Assembly: GCA_937967645.1 (NCBI GenBank)
Contig: CALBTT010000227.1
Coordinates: 28,447-92,446, forward strand
Direction: 5' to 3'
Source of the DNA: an uncultured Zoogloea sp.
GTDB lineage: Bacteria; Pseudomonadota; Gammaproteobacteria; Burkholderiales; Rhodocyclaceae
DNA: 64,000 nt
Positions within the stretch are counted from its first letter, which is position 1. Every line of letters begins with the position of its first letter. Position numbers and translations under genes: made by a program. This document shows positions 1-8,384 of this stretch, piece by piece. The notes under the pieces are model-generated. The model did not search any database and was not told where the DNA came from. It saw only the letters and a list, made by a program, of their open reading frames with translations.

Positions 1-1
1 T

Positions 2-2086
2 CGCCGACGCCTGGCCGAGCAGGCCGCTGCGTCGCCGGCCAAGGAGGCGCCCGCCCAGCAAGGGAGCGGAGGCCGTATCGGTGCCAAGGTTGAAGACCGC
101 GCCCCTGCCGTGCTCGGGGCATCGGATCAGCTCAAGGTTTCCAAGAGCGAAGAGGGCGGCAAGTCCGCCGCCGGTGGTGGCGACAAGTCCGGTGCGCGCC
201 TGCAGGCACTTGAGGAAGACCTCGTCTCTCGGGACAAGGCCTTGCGCGAAGCCAACACCCGGCTCGCCGAGCTGGAAAAGAGCATCAAGGAACTCCAGCG
301 CCTTGTCGAATTGAAGAGCCAGGGGCTCGCTCAGGTGCAGCCCGAGGCTGCGCCTGCAGTGCCCGCCGCCGCGCCTGCACCCGCCCCGGCTACAGCGCAG
401 CCGCCTGCCGAAGCACCGGAAAAGGCTGAGGCGCCGAAACCTGCCGAGCCCCCGGTTGCCGAGACCAAGCCTGCTCCCGAGCCCAAGCCGGTGCCGCCGC
501 CTGAGCCGCCCAAGGCGCCCGAACCAGAGGTCGAGGCACCGCAGGACATGTCCCTGCTGCTGGGTGGTGGTGGCATCCTCGCGCTCCTGCTGGGTTGGGG
601 GGCCTACAAATTCCGTCAGCGTCGCAATGCGGTGGGTGCGCCGACCACCACGCCGGTCCTGTCCGAGTTCAACGAGGGCGCTAACTCGGTATTCAGCAGC
701 GCGGGCGGGCAGAGCGTGGATACCGGCAGCAGCAGCCTGATCCAGACTGACTTCAGCCAGTCGGGCCTGTCTTCCATCGACACGGATGAAGGGGTGGATC
801 CGGTTGCCGAGGCCGATGTCTACATGGCCTATGGGCGTGACGCGCAGGCCGAGGAAATTCTGCTCGATGCCCTCAAGACCGATCCTGGCCGCACCGGGGT
901 GCATCTGAAGCTGCTTGAGATCTATGCTCAGCGTAAAAACCTGAAGCAGTTCGAGACCACGGCGACCGAACTCTATTCCTTGACGGGCGGTAATGGCCCG
1001 GATTGGGAGAAGGCTGCGGCGCTGGGCCGCAAGTTTGATCCGGATAGCCCCTTGTATCGCGTCCCAGTACAGGGCAGTGCGCCGGTCGCAGCCGCTGCGC
1101 CGGTGGCTGCAGCGGTGGCACCCGAGGTTCGCCCGGTTCAGCGGGAGGCGGTCCGGGATCCCCTGCCGGCAGCTCACAATGATGATCCCCTGGAGTCGCC
1201 GTCCCAACTCAAGGACACATGGGCTCTGCCGGGCGAGCTGAATCAGTACGCGAGCCTTGAGGACATCGATAGGGCTGTAGCCTCCGCTGGCCCTGCGACT
1301 GTCTCGCCGGCCATCCAGGATACGTCGTCGCTGGATTTTGATCTGGACCTGAGTGCTTCGCCTGCGGCTGAGGCCACCCCGATCGGCAATCCCGCGCCGG
1401 TGGGCGAGCCGGCCAGCGGCGGGCTCGATTTCGATCTCGGCTTTGACATGCCGGCCACCCAGCAGTCGCCTCTCGGTGCGACAGTGGTCGCGGGTGATCA
1501 CTTTCCGCTGAACCTCGAAGCCACCTCTACCCAGGTGCCGCGGGTTGCAGAGGATTTCAGTCTGCCTGACCCCAGTGATCTCGATTTCGAGATCAGTTCC
1601 GAGTTTGGCGATCACCAGCCGATCGCCCGTGCCGAGCCCACCGTCGATGTGGATCTCACGGCGACGCTGGCAGATGAGTCCATCGGCATGCAGCAGGCTG
1701 ATACGGCTACTGTCGATCTTGAGAAGACCAGCTTCGACAGCAGCTTGCTCGATTTCGATTTTGAACTCGATGACAAGACTGCGGGCAGCGATCTGACGAG
1801 CACGCGCCCGATGACGCCGATGCCGACCCTGGATTCGATCGATCTGGAACTGGGCAAGTCCGCTGCGGAGCCCTTCGAGCTCGAATTGCCGGATCCCGGG
1901 CCTCCGACCGAGCCTCCCCTGGACCTCGATCTTCATCAGGAGGTTGCCACCAAGCTCGAATTGGCCCGGGCCTACGAGGAGATGGGTGACAAGGATGGTG
2001 CGCGGGAGCTGGTCGAGGAGGTGCTGAAGGAAGGCAACGGACGCCAGAAGGACGAGGCTCAAGCCATTCTCGCGCGACTCGTTTGA
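2..2086 (+). CDS. fimV: FimV-type polar scaffold protein, C-terminal part (5' end outside window)
   Basis: The frame is open from base 2 with no start in the window, so the N-terminus, which in FimV proteins carries the signal peptide and a LysM domain, is off the left edge. The GTG at 110 is internal. In order one sees an Ala/Glu/Lys-rich helical stretch (about 190-330), a Pro/Ala linker (340-540), one membrane segment (about 547-610, followed by KFRQRR), a TPR-like region (about 810-1040), a long acidic region with repeated LDFDLDL-like motifs, and a terminal helix pair (LARAYEEMGDKDGARELVEE) matching the conserved FimV C-terminal domain. FimV is known to organise type IV pilus or polar machinery and to bind peptidoglycan. 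A nearby truA is typical for this gene. The assignment is strong; the exact role here is inferred. Confidence 0.9.
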   Translation, partial: RRRLAEQAAASPAKEAPAQQGSGGRIGAKVEDRAPAVLGASDQLKVSKSEEGGKSAAGGGDKSGARLQALEEDLVSRDKALREANTRLAELEKSIKELQRLVELKSQGLAQVQPEAAPAVPAAAPAPAPATAQPPAEAPEKAEAPKPAEPPVAETKPAPEPKPVPPPEPPKAPEPEVEAPQDMSLLLGGGGILALLLGWGAYKFRQRRNAVGAPTTTPVLSEFNEGANSVFSSAGGQSVDTGSSSLIQTDFSQSGLSSIDTDEGVDPVAEADVYMAYGRDAQAEEILLDALKTDPGRTGVHLKLLEIYAQRKNLKQFETTATELYSLTGGNGPDWEKAAALGRKFDPDSPLYRVPVQGSAPVAAAAPVAAAVAPEVRPVQREAVRDPLPAAHNDDPLESPSQLKDTWALPGELNQYASLEDIDRAVASAGPATVSPAIQDTSSLDFDLDLSASPAAEATPIGNPAPVGEPASGGLDFDLGFDMPATQQSPLGATVVAGDHFPLNLEATSTQVPRVAEDFSLPDPSDLDFEISSEFGDHQPIARAEPTVDVDLTATLADESIGMQQADTATVDLEKTSFDSSLLDFDFELDDKTAGSDLTSTRPMTPMPTLDSIDLELGKSAAEPFELELPDPGPPTEPPLDLDLHQEVATKLELARAYEEMGDKDGARELVEEVLKEGNGRQKDEAQAILARLV

Positions 2087-2130
2087 GCTGAGCGTTGAGC
2101 CATTCGGGCCTGTCAGGGGTGGGGGTGCGG

Positions 2131-2736
2131 ATGCACCTCCACCCCGCTTCATTGTTGCTTGCCTGGATGTCGCTGGTCCTGGCTGTCCAGCTGGTGCCGG
2201 CGCATGGGTTGGTGTGGTTTGGGCTGGTGCTGGTTCCAGTCGCCACGGCCTGTGTTCCTTTGCGTGCCCGGCGACTGTTAAGGCGCGTGCGTTATCTGTT
2301 GCTGGTGCTCGTGGTGTTGTTTGCCTGGTTTACACCGGGTGAGCTCCTGTTCTCCGGTGTGTCGGGTGGTCCTACGCGTGAAGGACTCGCGTTGGCTGCT
2401 GCACATGGCGCCAGATTGGTCCTGATTGTCCTGCTCGCGGCTATCCTGCTTGAAGGTCTGGATGCTTCTGCCCTGGCTTCGGGCATCGATTTTCTGTGCC
2501 GTCCAATGCGCCACGTAGGTGCCTCTCCGGACCGCCTGATCGTTCGTTTCCTTCTTGTCTTTCGTTACGTCGAACAACCGCCGGCCGGTGGTTGGCGGGC
2601 ATTGCTGACGGAACCTGTCCTGTCGGGAGGCGAGCAGGCTCTCGCCATTCGGCGTCTTCCCTGGCGCTGGAGGGACTGGGTGTTGTCCGTGCTGGCGGTG
2701 ATGGGGCTGATGATTTTCTTCTGGGAGGGTTGGTGA
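2131..2736 (+). CDS. EcfT/CbiQ-like integral membrane protein, function unknown
   Basis: This is a protein of about 200 residues with several hydrophobic helices at both ends and a charged middle. The part reading PMRHVGASPDRLIVRFLLVF, followed by an RRLPWRWRDWV segment, resembles the coupling helices of EcfT/CbiQ transmembrane proteins of energy-coupling-factor transporters. No ATPase (EcfA) or substrate-binding (EcfS) gene lies beside it, so transport is not demonstrated. A TTG start at 2095 in the same frame is possible; ATG 2131 is preferred because it begins directly before the first hydrophobic helix and follows a G-rich stretch. The stop overlaps the truA GTG, implying translational coupling. 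The family call is a weak resemblance; a short CbiQ-like remnant is an alternative. Confidence 0.6.
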   Translation: MHLHPASLLLAWMSLVLAVQLVPAHGLVWFGLVLVPVATACVPLRARRLLRRVRYLLLVLVVLFAWFTPGELLFSGVSGGPTREGLALAAAHGARLVLIVLLAAILLEGLDASALASGIDFLCRPMRHVGASPDRLIVRFLLVFRYVEQPPAGGWRALLTEPVLSGGEQALAIRRLPWRWRDWVLSVLAVMGLMIFFWEGW

Positions 2737-3566
2737 GGGTCGCAATTGGCGTCGAGTATTCCGGTGAGCTGTTTGAAGGTTGGCAGATCCAGCCTCACGG
2801 CAGAACGGTCCAGAACCGCCTCGAGGAGGCGCTGTCCGCGGTGGCCCAGGCGCCCATCAGTGTGATGTGCGCCGGGCGCACCGATACCGGTGTGCATGCC
2901 ACTGCGCAGGTGGCGCATTTCGACACTTCGGCGCGGCGCCCTCTGGAAGCGTGGGTGCGCGGCACCAACAGCCATCTGCCTGCCGGGGTCACGGTGCTGT
3001 GGGCGGTGGAGGTGGATGAGGATTTTCACGCCCGTTTCAGTGCCGAATCCCGGCGCTACCGCTACGTCCTGTTGAACCGCCGGGTCAGGCCGGCCATTCT
3101 TGCCGGCCGGGTGGGCTGGGTCCACGGTGCGCTGGATGAGACGCTGATGGCGGAGGCGGCCCGGAGCCTGTTGGGAGAGCACGATTTCACCTCCTTCCGG
3201 GCTGCCCAGTGTCAGGCTAAATCCCCAGTGAAAACAATGCACTCCGTCCAAGTGACGCGATATGGCGACGTGGTGCTATTCGACTTTCACGCGAATGCCT
3301 TTCTGCATCACATGATCCGCAACCTGGTCGGGGCGCTGGTCTATGTGGGAAAAGGGCGCCAGCCGGTTGGCTGGATGGCGGAGCTGCTGGTCGCCCGGAA
3401 TCGCAGTCTTGCTGCGCCGACCTTTGCCCCTGACGGGCTCTATCTTTGCGGCGTGGAGTACCCGTCGAGGTGGTCGCTGCCTGGCGGCGGGCGTATCATC
3501 GCGCCTCCCCAACTGCTGATACCCGAGGCGCCGTGCATCGCACCCGAATCAAGATCTGTGGACTGA
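2733..3566 (+). CDS. truA: tRNA pseudouridine(38-40) synthase TruA
   Basis: TruA isomerises uridines 38-40 in the anticodon arm of many tRNAs. The catalytic aspartate sits in the family motif AGRTDTGVHA, and the later motifs SRRYRYVLLNR, DFTSFRA and FLHHMIRNLVGAL are all present in order. The start is the GTG at 2733, which overlaps the stop codon of the preceding membrane protein; the product then begins VRVAIGVEYSG as expected for the family. The length is about 277 residues, slightly long because of a tail (after about residue 250) whose coding bases overlap the start of trpF by 34 bases. The gene lies in the fimV-to-metZ run and is probably co-transcribed with the trp genes. Confidence 0.96.
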   Translation: MRVAIGVEYSGELFEGWQIQPHGRTVQNRLEEALSAVAQAPISVMCAGRTDTGVHATAQVAHFDTSARRPLEAWVRGTNSHLPAGVTVLWAVEVDEDFHARFSAESRRYRYVLLNRRVRPAILAGRVGWVHGALDETLMAEAARSLLGEHDFTSFRAAQCQAKSPVKTMHSVQVTRYGDVVLFDFHANAFLHHMIRNLVGALVYVGKGRQPVGWMAELLVARNRSLAAPTFAPDGLYLCGVEYPSRWSLPGGGRIIAPPQLLIPEAPCIAPESRSVD

Positions 3567-4156
3567 CCCGCGAGGAGGATGTTCTCGCGGCCGTGAATGC
3601 CGGTGCGGACGCCATCGGCTTCGTGTTCTATCCGCCCAGCCCCCGGTTTGTCCCGTTCGAGCGAGCTGCCGAGCTGGCCCGCCTGGTCCCGCCTTTCGTG
3701 ACGACAGTGGGTCTGTTCGTCGAGCCGGCGCGGGATTTCGTGGAGGCCGCCCTGGCGCGCGTGCCGCTCCAGGTCCTGCAGTTTCACGGCGACGAAGCGG
3801 AGGCGGACTGCACGGGATTCGGGCGGCCTTACATCAAGGCGGCGCGGATGCGTCCGGGGCTCGATCTGTTAAAATACGCGGCTTCTTTCCCGGGTGCCCA
3901 GGGGCTTCTCCTGGACGCCTTCGTGGAAGGCTATGGTGGGGGTGGGGAAACCTTCGACTGGTCCCTGATCCCTGACAACCTGCCGATGCCCTTGATCCTC
4001 TCCGGTGGCCTGAACGCGGCCAATGTGACAGAGGCTGTGCGGCGCGTGCGGCCGTGGGCCGTGGATGTGTCCAGTGGCGTGGAGTCAGGCAAGGGGATCA
4101 AGGACGCTGCCCGAATCACCGATTTTGTTGCCGGAGTTCAACATGCACATGGCTGA
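3533..4156 (+). CDS. trpF: Phosphoribosylanthranilate isomerase
   Basis: TrpF converts N-(5-phosphoribosyl)anthranilate to the 1-deoxyribulose isomer in tryptophan synthesis. The product is about 207 residues, a normal size for a single-domain TIM barrel. The family motif KICGLT contains the catalytic cysteine, the acidic catalytic residue is in the LLLDAF segment, and phosphate-binding loops appear as LSGGLN and VDVSSGVE. The start chosen is GTG 3533, which gives VHRTRIKICGL; the frame is open further upstream but only as read-through of truA. The gene overlaps truA at its start and trpB by 14 bases at its end, so the trpF-trpB pair is translationally coupled. Confidence 0.96.
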   Translation: MHRTRIKICGLTREEDVLAAVNAGADAIGFVFYPPSPRFVPFERAAELARLVPPFVTTVGLFVEPARDFVEAALARVPLQVLQFHGDEAEADCTGFGRPYIKAARMRPGLDLLKYAASFPGAQGLLLDAFVEGYGGGGETFDWSLIPDNLPMPLILSGGLNAANVTEAVRRVRPWAVDVSSGVESGKGIKDAARITDFVAGVQHAHG

Positions 4157-5354
4157 TGCCCTCTACGATTTTCCTGATGCGCGAGGCCATTTCGGGCCCT
4201 ATGGCGGTGTTTTCGTTGCCGAGACGCTGATCCCGGCGCTGACCGAGTTGCGGCAGGCCTATGAGACCGCGCTGGCCGATCCGGCCTTCGTTGCCGAGTT
4301 CAACTACGAACTCAAGCACTACGTGGGTCGTCCGAGCCCCATCTACCACGCCAAGCGTTGGTCCGACCTGCTGGGTGGCGCGCAGATCTATCTGAAGCGG
4401 GAAGACCTCAACCACACCGGTGCCCATAAAGTTAACAACTGCATCGGCCAGGCCATGCTGGCGCGCCGGATGGGCAAGCCTCGGGTCATTGCCGAAACGG
4501 GGGCAGGTCAGCACGGCGTTGCGACCGCCACTGTGGCCGCCCGTTACGGCATGGAGTGCGTCGTTTACATGGGCTCTGAAGACGTGCGCCGGCAGGCTGC
4601 GAACGTCTATCGCATGAAGCTGCTGGGAGCGACCGTCGTGCCGGTCGAGAGCGGTTCCCGTACCCTCAAGGACGCGCTCAACGAAGCAATGCGCGACTGG
4701 GTCACCAATATCGGCAACACCTTCTACATCATCGGCACGGTGGCGGGCCCCCACCCCTATCCGATGATGGTGCGCGACTTCCAGGCCGTGATCGGCAAGG
4801 AGTGCATCGAGCAGATGCCCGAGATGGCCGGTCGCCAGCCCGACTACGTGATCGCCTGTGTCGGCGGCGGCTCCAACGCGATGGGGATCTTCCACCCCTA
4901 TATCGAGCACAAGGATGTGCGCCTGATCGGCGTGGAGGCGGCCGGCAGCGGTATCGAAACCGGCATGCATGCCGCGTCCCTGAGCGCGGGGCGTCCTGGT
5001 GTGCTGCACGGCAACCGGACCTACCTGCTGCAGAACGAGGATGGCCAGATCATCGAGACCCACTCGATCTCGGCAGGTCTCGACTACCCGGGTGTCGGTC
5101 CCGAGCACGCCTGGCTGAAGGACATCCAGCGTGCCGAGTATGTCGGCATCACCGATGCCGAGGCGCTCCAGGCCTTCCACAACCTGTGCCGCTTCGAGGG
5201 CATCATCCCCGCCCTGGAGTCCTCCCATGCGCTCGCCTATGCGGCCAAGCTCGCTCCGACGCTGCCGAAGGATAAAGTCCTTCTGGTGAACCTGTCCGGT
5301 CGTGGCGACAAGGACATGCATACCGTCGCCGAGAAGTCCGGCATCCAGTTCTGA
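4143..5354 (+). CDS. trpB: Tryptophan synthase beta chain
   Basis: TrpB is the PLP-dependent beta subunit that joins indole and serine to form tryptophan, working as an alpha2-beta2 complex with TrpA. The PLP lysine is in the conserved HTGAHKVNN segment, the phosphate-binding glycine loop is CVGGGSNAMG, and the C-terminal motif LSGRGDKDM is intact. The length of about 403 residues is typical. ATG 4143 is chosen because it gives MHMADALYDFPDARG; a second ATG six bases on is equally possible. The gene overlaps the end of trpF. The anthranilate-forming genes are not in the window, a split trp arrangement common in proteobacteria. Confidence 0.98.
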   Translation: MHMADALYDFPDARGHFGPYGGVFVAETLIPALTELRQAYETALADPAFVAEFNYELKHYVGRPSPIYHAKRWSDLLGGAQIYLKREDLNHTGAHKVNNCIGQAMLARRMGKPRVIAETGAGQHGVATATVAARYGMECVVYMGSEDVRRQAANVYRMKLLGATVVPVESGSRTLKDALNEAMRDWVTNIGNTFYIIGTVAGPHPYPMMVRDFQAVIGKECIEQMPEMAGRQPDYVIACVGGGSNAMGIFHPYIEHKDVRLIGVEAAGSGIETGMHAASLSAGRPGVLHGNRTYLLQNEDGQIIETHSISAGLDYPGVGPEHAWLKDIQRAEYVGITDAEALQAFHNLCRFEGIIPALESSHALAYAAKLAPTLPKDKVLLVNLSGRGDKDMHTVAEKSGIQF

Positions 5355-5360
5355 TTCATC

Positions 5361-5391
5361 GCGCCCCCGCCGGTCAGTCCGGTGGGGGCGC
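5361..5391 (+). other. Intercistronic hairpin between trpB and trpA
   Basis: An 11-bp inverted repeat (GCGCCCCCGCC and GGTGGGGGCGC, with one G-T pair) encloses a 9-base loop. It sits just after the trpB stop and 19 bases before the trpA start. No run of T follows, so it is more likely an RNA-processing or stability element, or a partial polarity element, than a full terminator. Confidence 0.6.
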
Positions 5392-5410
5392 TGACCCTTT
5401 GTACACTTCC

Positions 5411-6223
5411 ATGTCCAGAATCCAACAGACTTTCACGCGGCTCGCAGGAGAAGGGCGCAAGGCCCTGATCCCCTTCATTACCGCTGGCGACCCCAATCCG
5501 GAAATGACCCTGCCGCTGATGCAGGCCCTGGTGGCGGGTGGTGCCGACGTCATCGAGCTCGGCGTTCCGTTTTCAGACCCGATGGCTGACGGTCCCACCA
5601 TCCAGCGCGCCTCCGAGCGCGCCCTGGCGGCCGGGATGAGCCTGCGGCGGGTGCTCGAGATCGTGCGCAGCTTCCGGGCGACGGGCGATCAGACGCCGGT
5701 GGTGCTGATGGGCTACGCCAACCCGATCGAGGCGATGGGCGTCGAGCCCTTTGTCAAGGCTGCTGCCGAGGCCGGTGCCGACGGCGTCCTGGTGGTGGAC
5801 TATCCGCCCGAGGAGTGCCGGGGCTTCGCCGAGGCCTGCCGGGCAGGGGGGCTGGATCCGGTCTTCCTGCTGGCGCCGACCTCCACCGAACAGCGTTTCG
5901 AAGACGTCGCCGCGGTGGGTAGCGGCTACATCTACTACGTCTCCCTGAAGGGGGTGACCGGGTCCGCCACCCTCGACCTGGACGAGGTGGCCAAGCGTAT
6001 TCCGGCGATCCGTGAGCGGGTCGGCATGCCGGTGGGCGTGGGCTTCGGAATCCGCGACGGTGCGACGGCGGCAAAAATTGCCGGTCTCGCTGATGCCGTG
6101 GTGATCGGCAGCCGGATCATCGAAGAGATTGAGAGCAGTGCGCCTGGCGAGGCGCCGTCCCGGGTGACGGCCTTCCTGAAGGGCGTGCGTGAGGCGATGG
6201 ACGCGGCGGGGGGTGCCCGATGA
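5411..6223 (+). CDS. trpA: Tryptophan synthase alpha chain
   Basis: TrpA cleaves indole-3-glycerol phosphate and channels indole to TrpB. The TIM-barrel signature ELGVPFSDPMADGP carries one catalytic acid (the Asp after FS), and phosphate-binding motifs appear at VGFGIRDG and VIGSRI. The length is about 270 residues, normal for the family. ATG 5411 (MSRIQQTF) is the canonical start; an in-frame TTG at 5399 would add only four residues. The stop overlaps the accD start (ATGA), so accD is translationally coupled. The gap from trpB is occupied by a GC-rich hairpin, which may lower trpA relative to trpB. Confidence 0.98.
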   Translation: MSRIQQTFTRLAGEGRKALIPFITAGDPNPEMTLPLMQALVAGGADVIELGVPFSDPMADGPTIQRASERALAAGMSLRRVLEIVRSFRATGDQTPVVLMGYANPIEAMGVEPFVKAAAEAGADGVLVVDYPPEECRGFAEACRAGGLDPVFLLAPTSTEQRFEDVAAVGSGYIYYVSLKGVTGSATLDLDEVAKRIPAIRERVGMPVGVGFGIRDGATAAKIAGLADAVVIGSRIIEEIESSAPGEAPSRVTAFLKGVREAMDAAGGAR

Positions 6224-7095
6224 GCTGGCTCAAGAAGCTGCTCCCGCCCAAGATCAAGCGGGATGCGCCCTCTGCCCGGAAGTCCATTCCTGAAGGGCTT
6301 TGGAGCAAGTGCCCGGCCTGCGAGGCGGTGCTCTATCGCTCCGACCTCGAGAGCAACCTCAGCGTATGTCCGAAGTGCGGGCATCACCAGCGCATCCGGG
6401 CCCGTCAGCGGGTGGATTACCTCCTGGATGCGGAGGGGCGCTTCGAGATCGGTGCCGAGGTGGTGCCGGTTGATCCGCTGAAGTTCAAGGACTCCCGGCG
6501 CTACCCGGAACGTCTGGCCGCCGCCAACGAAGACACGGGCGAGGCGGATGCGCTGGTTGTCGTGCAGGGTGCGATCAAGACCGTACCGGTGGTGGTGGCC
6601 TGCTTCGAGTTCGAGTTCCTGGGCGGTTCGATGGGGTCCGTGGTTGGTGAGCGCTTCGTGCGTGGCGTGAAGGCCGCGCTCGAGCAGCGTCTGCCCTTCA
6701 TCTGCATCACGGCGACGGGCGGGGCCCGCATGCAGGAAGGCTTGTTCTCCCTGATGCAGATGGCCAAGACCACTGCCGCGATCACCCGCCTGTCTGAACG
6801 CAAGCTGCCCTTCATCACGCTGCTGACCGATCCGACCATGGGTGGCGTGTCGGCGAGCTTCGCCTTCATGGGCGACCTGGTGATCGGTGAGCCGGGTGCC
6901 CTGATCGGTTTCGCTGGTCCGCGGGTGATCGAGCAGACGGTGCGCGAGACCCTGCCGCCGGGCTTCCAGCGCTCCGAGTTCCTCCTCGAGAAGGGCGCGC
7001 TGGACATGATCATCGACAGGCGCGAGCTGCGCGACCGTCTGTCTGAGGTGTTGACCCTGCTGACCCGGCAGGCTTCCGTTGCGACCGTGGCCTGA
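6220..7095 (+). CDS. accD: Acetyl-CoA carboxylase, carboxyltransferase subunit beta
   Basis: AccD pairs with AccA to transfer the carboxyl group from biotin to acetyl-CoA, making malonyl-CoA for fatty acid synthesis. The N-terminal zinc ribbon is intact (CPAC and CPKC separated by about 18 residues), followed by the crotonase-like carboxyltransferase domain with ATGGARMQEG and DPTMGGVSAS. The length of 291 residues is standard. The ATG overlaps the trpA stop. The trpA-accD-folC order is a widespread betaproteobacterial and gammaproteobacterial arrangement. Nothing unusual is visible. Confidence 0.97.
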   Translation: MSWLKKLLPPKIKRDAPSARKSIPEGLWSKCPACEAVLYRSDLESNLSVCPKCGHHQRIRARQRVDYLLDAEGRFEIGAEVVPVDPLKFKDSRRYPERLAAANEDTGEADALVVVQGAIKTVPVVVACFEFEFLGGSMGSVVGERFVRGVKAALEQRLPFICITATGGARMQEGLFSLMQMAKTTAAITRLSERKLPFITLLTDPTMGGVSASFAFMGDLVIGEPGALIGFAGPRVIEQTVRETLPPGFQRSEFLLEKGALDMIIDRRELRDRLSEVLTLLTRQASVATVA

Positions 7096-7096
7096 C

Positions 7097-8368
7097 ATGC
7101 AGTTACCTGAGACTTTGGAAGGCTGGCTCAGCCTGCTCGAGGCCCGCCATGGGCAGGCCATTCAGCTCGGACTCGACCGGGTGCGTCGGGTCAAGGACGC
7201 CCTGAACCTGCCCCAGACCTGTCCGGTGTTCATCGTTGGTGGCACCAACGGCAAGGGTTCCACCTGCGCGATGCTGGAGGCCGTGCTGCTGGCGGCGGGC
7301 TGTCGGGTAGGTTTGTACACCTCGCCGCATCTGGTGCGCTACAACGAGCGTGTCCACATCAATGGTCGCGATGCCAGCGACGAAGCCCTCGTGGAAGCCT
7401 TCGAGACGGTCGAGCGGGCGCGTGGCGAAGTGCCGCTGACCTATTTCGAGCATGGCACCCTGGCCGCCTGGGCAGCCTTCTGCAAGGCGGGCGTGGATGC
7501 GGTGATCCTCGAGGTGGGGTTGGGCGGCCGTCTCGATGCGGTGAACGTCTTCGAGCCTGACTGCGCCATTGTCACCAGCGTCGCCATGGATCACATGGAC
7601 TTCCTGGGTGACACCCGGGAGGCGATCGGTTTCGAGAAGGCCGGGATCTTCAGGCCGGGCAAGCCGGCCATCTGCAGCGATCCTCAGCCGCCCGAGAGTC
7701 TGGTCAAGCATGCGGAGGCTATCGGCGCCCGCTTGTGGGTCAGTGGTCGGGATTTTGGTTTTGCCGGTGACCAGACGCAGTGGGCCTTCTGGCTGGCGGG
7801 TGGTAGCCGTCGCGGTGGTTTGGCCTATCCCGCGCTGCGGGGCGTCAACCAGCTCCTCAATGCCGCGGCCGTGATGGCGGCGTGCGAGTCCGTACGTGAC
7901 ATCCTGCCGGTGCCGATGCAGGCGATCCGCCAGGGGTTCATGCTGGTGGACCTGCCGGGGCGTTTCCAGGTGCTGCCCGGGCGTCCGACTGTGGTTCTGG
8001 ATGTCGCCCACAATCCCCAGGCTGCCGGTGTGCTGGCCGAGAACCTTGCCAGCATGGGTTTCTTTCCCGAGACCTGGGCGGTCATCGGGATGCTCGCCGA
8101 CAAGGATGTGGCCGGGGTGATCCGCCTTCTGCGGGATCGTGTTGACCATTGGGTCGCGTGCACCCTGCCGGGGCCGCGCGGGCTGAGCGCTGCCCGCCTG
8201 GCGGAGATCATCCGCGAGAGTGGTGCGGCGGGTGACATCATCGAGTGCGATTCGGCACAGGCAGCGTATGGGCTGGCCCATGAGCGGGCCGCGGAGGGTG
8301 ATAGAATCGTGGTCTTTGGCTCTTTCCTGACCGTGGCGGATGTGCTCGCCGCGCGGAAGGCGTCGTAA
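7097..8368 (+). CDS. folC: Bifunctional folylpolyglutamate synthase/dihydrofolate synthase
   Basis: FolC adds glutamate to dihydropteroate and then extends the glutamate tail of folates, using ATP. The Mur-ligase-type P-loop reads GGTNGKGST near residue 46, with later motifs TSPHLVRYNER, EVGLGGRLDAVN, TSVAMDHMDFLG and DVAHNPQA as expected. The length of about 423 residues is typical. The start is ATG 7097 (MQLPETL), one base after the accD stop codon, so the pair is probably coupled. An ATG-less extension upstream overlaps accD and is not used. A folate partner gene, folP, occurs much later in the window at 44770. Confidence 0.96.
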   Translation: MQLPETLEGWLSLLEARHGQAIQLGLDRVRRVKDALNLPQTCPVFIVGGTNGKGSTCAMLEAVLLAAGCRVGLYTSPHLVRYNERVHINGRDASDEALVEAFETVERARGEVPLTYFEHGTLAAWAAFCKAGVDAVILEVGLGGRLDAVNVFEPDCAIVTSVAMDHMDFLGDTREAIGFEKAGIFRPGKPAICSDPQPPESLVKHAEAIGARLWVSGRDFGFAGDQTQWAFWLAGGSRRGGLAYPALRGVNQLLNAAAVMAACESVRDILPVPMQAIRQGFMLVDLPGRFQVLPGRPTVVLDVAHNPQAAGVLAENLASMGFFPETWAVIGMLADKDVAGVIRLLRDRVDHWVACTLPGPRGLSAARLAEIIRESGAAGDIIECDSAQAAYGLAHERAAEGDRIVVFGSFLTVADVLAARKAS

Positions 8369-8384
8369 CAGGTATAGCTTCAAG

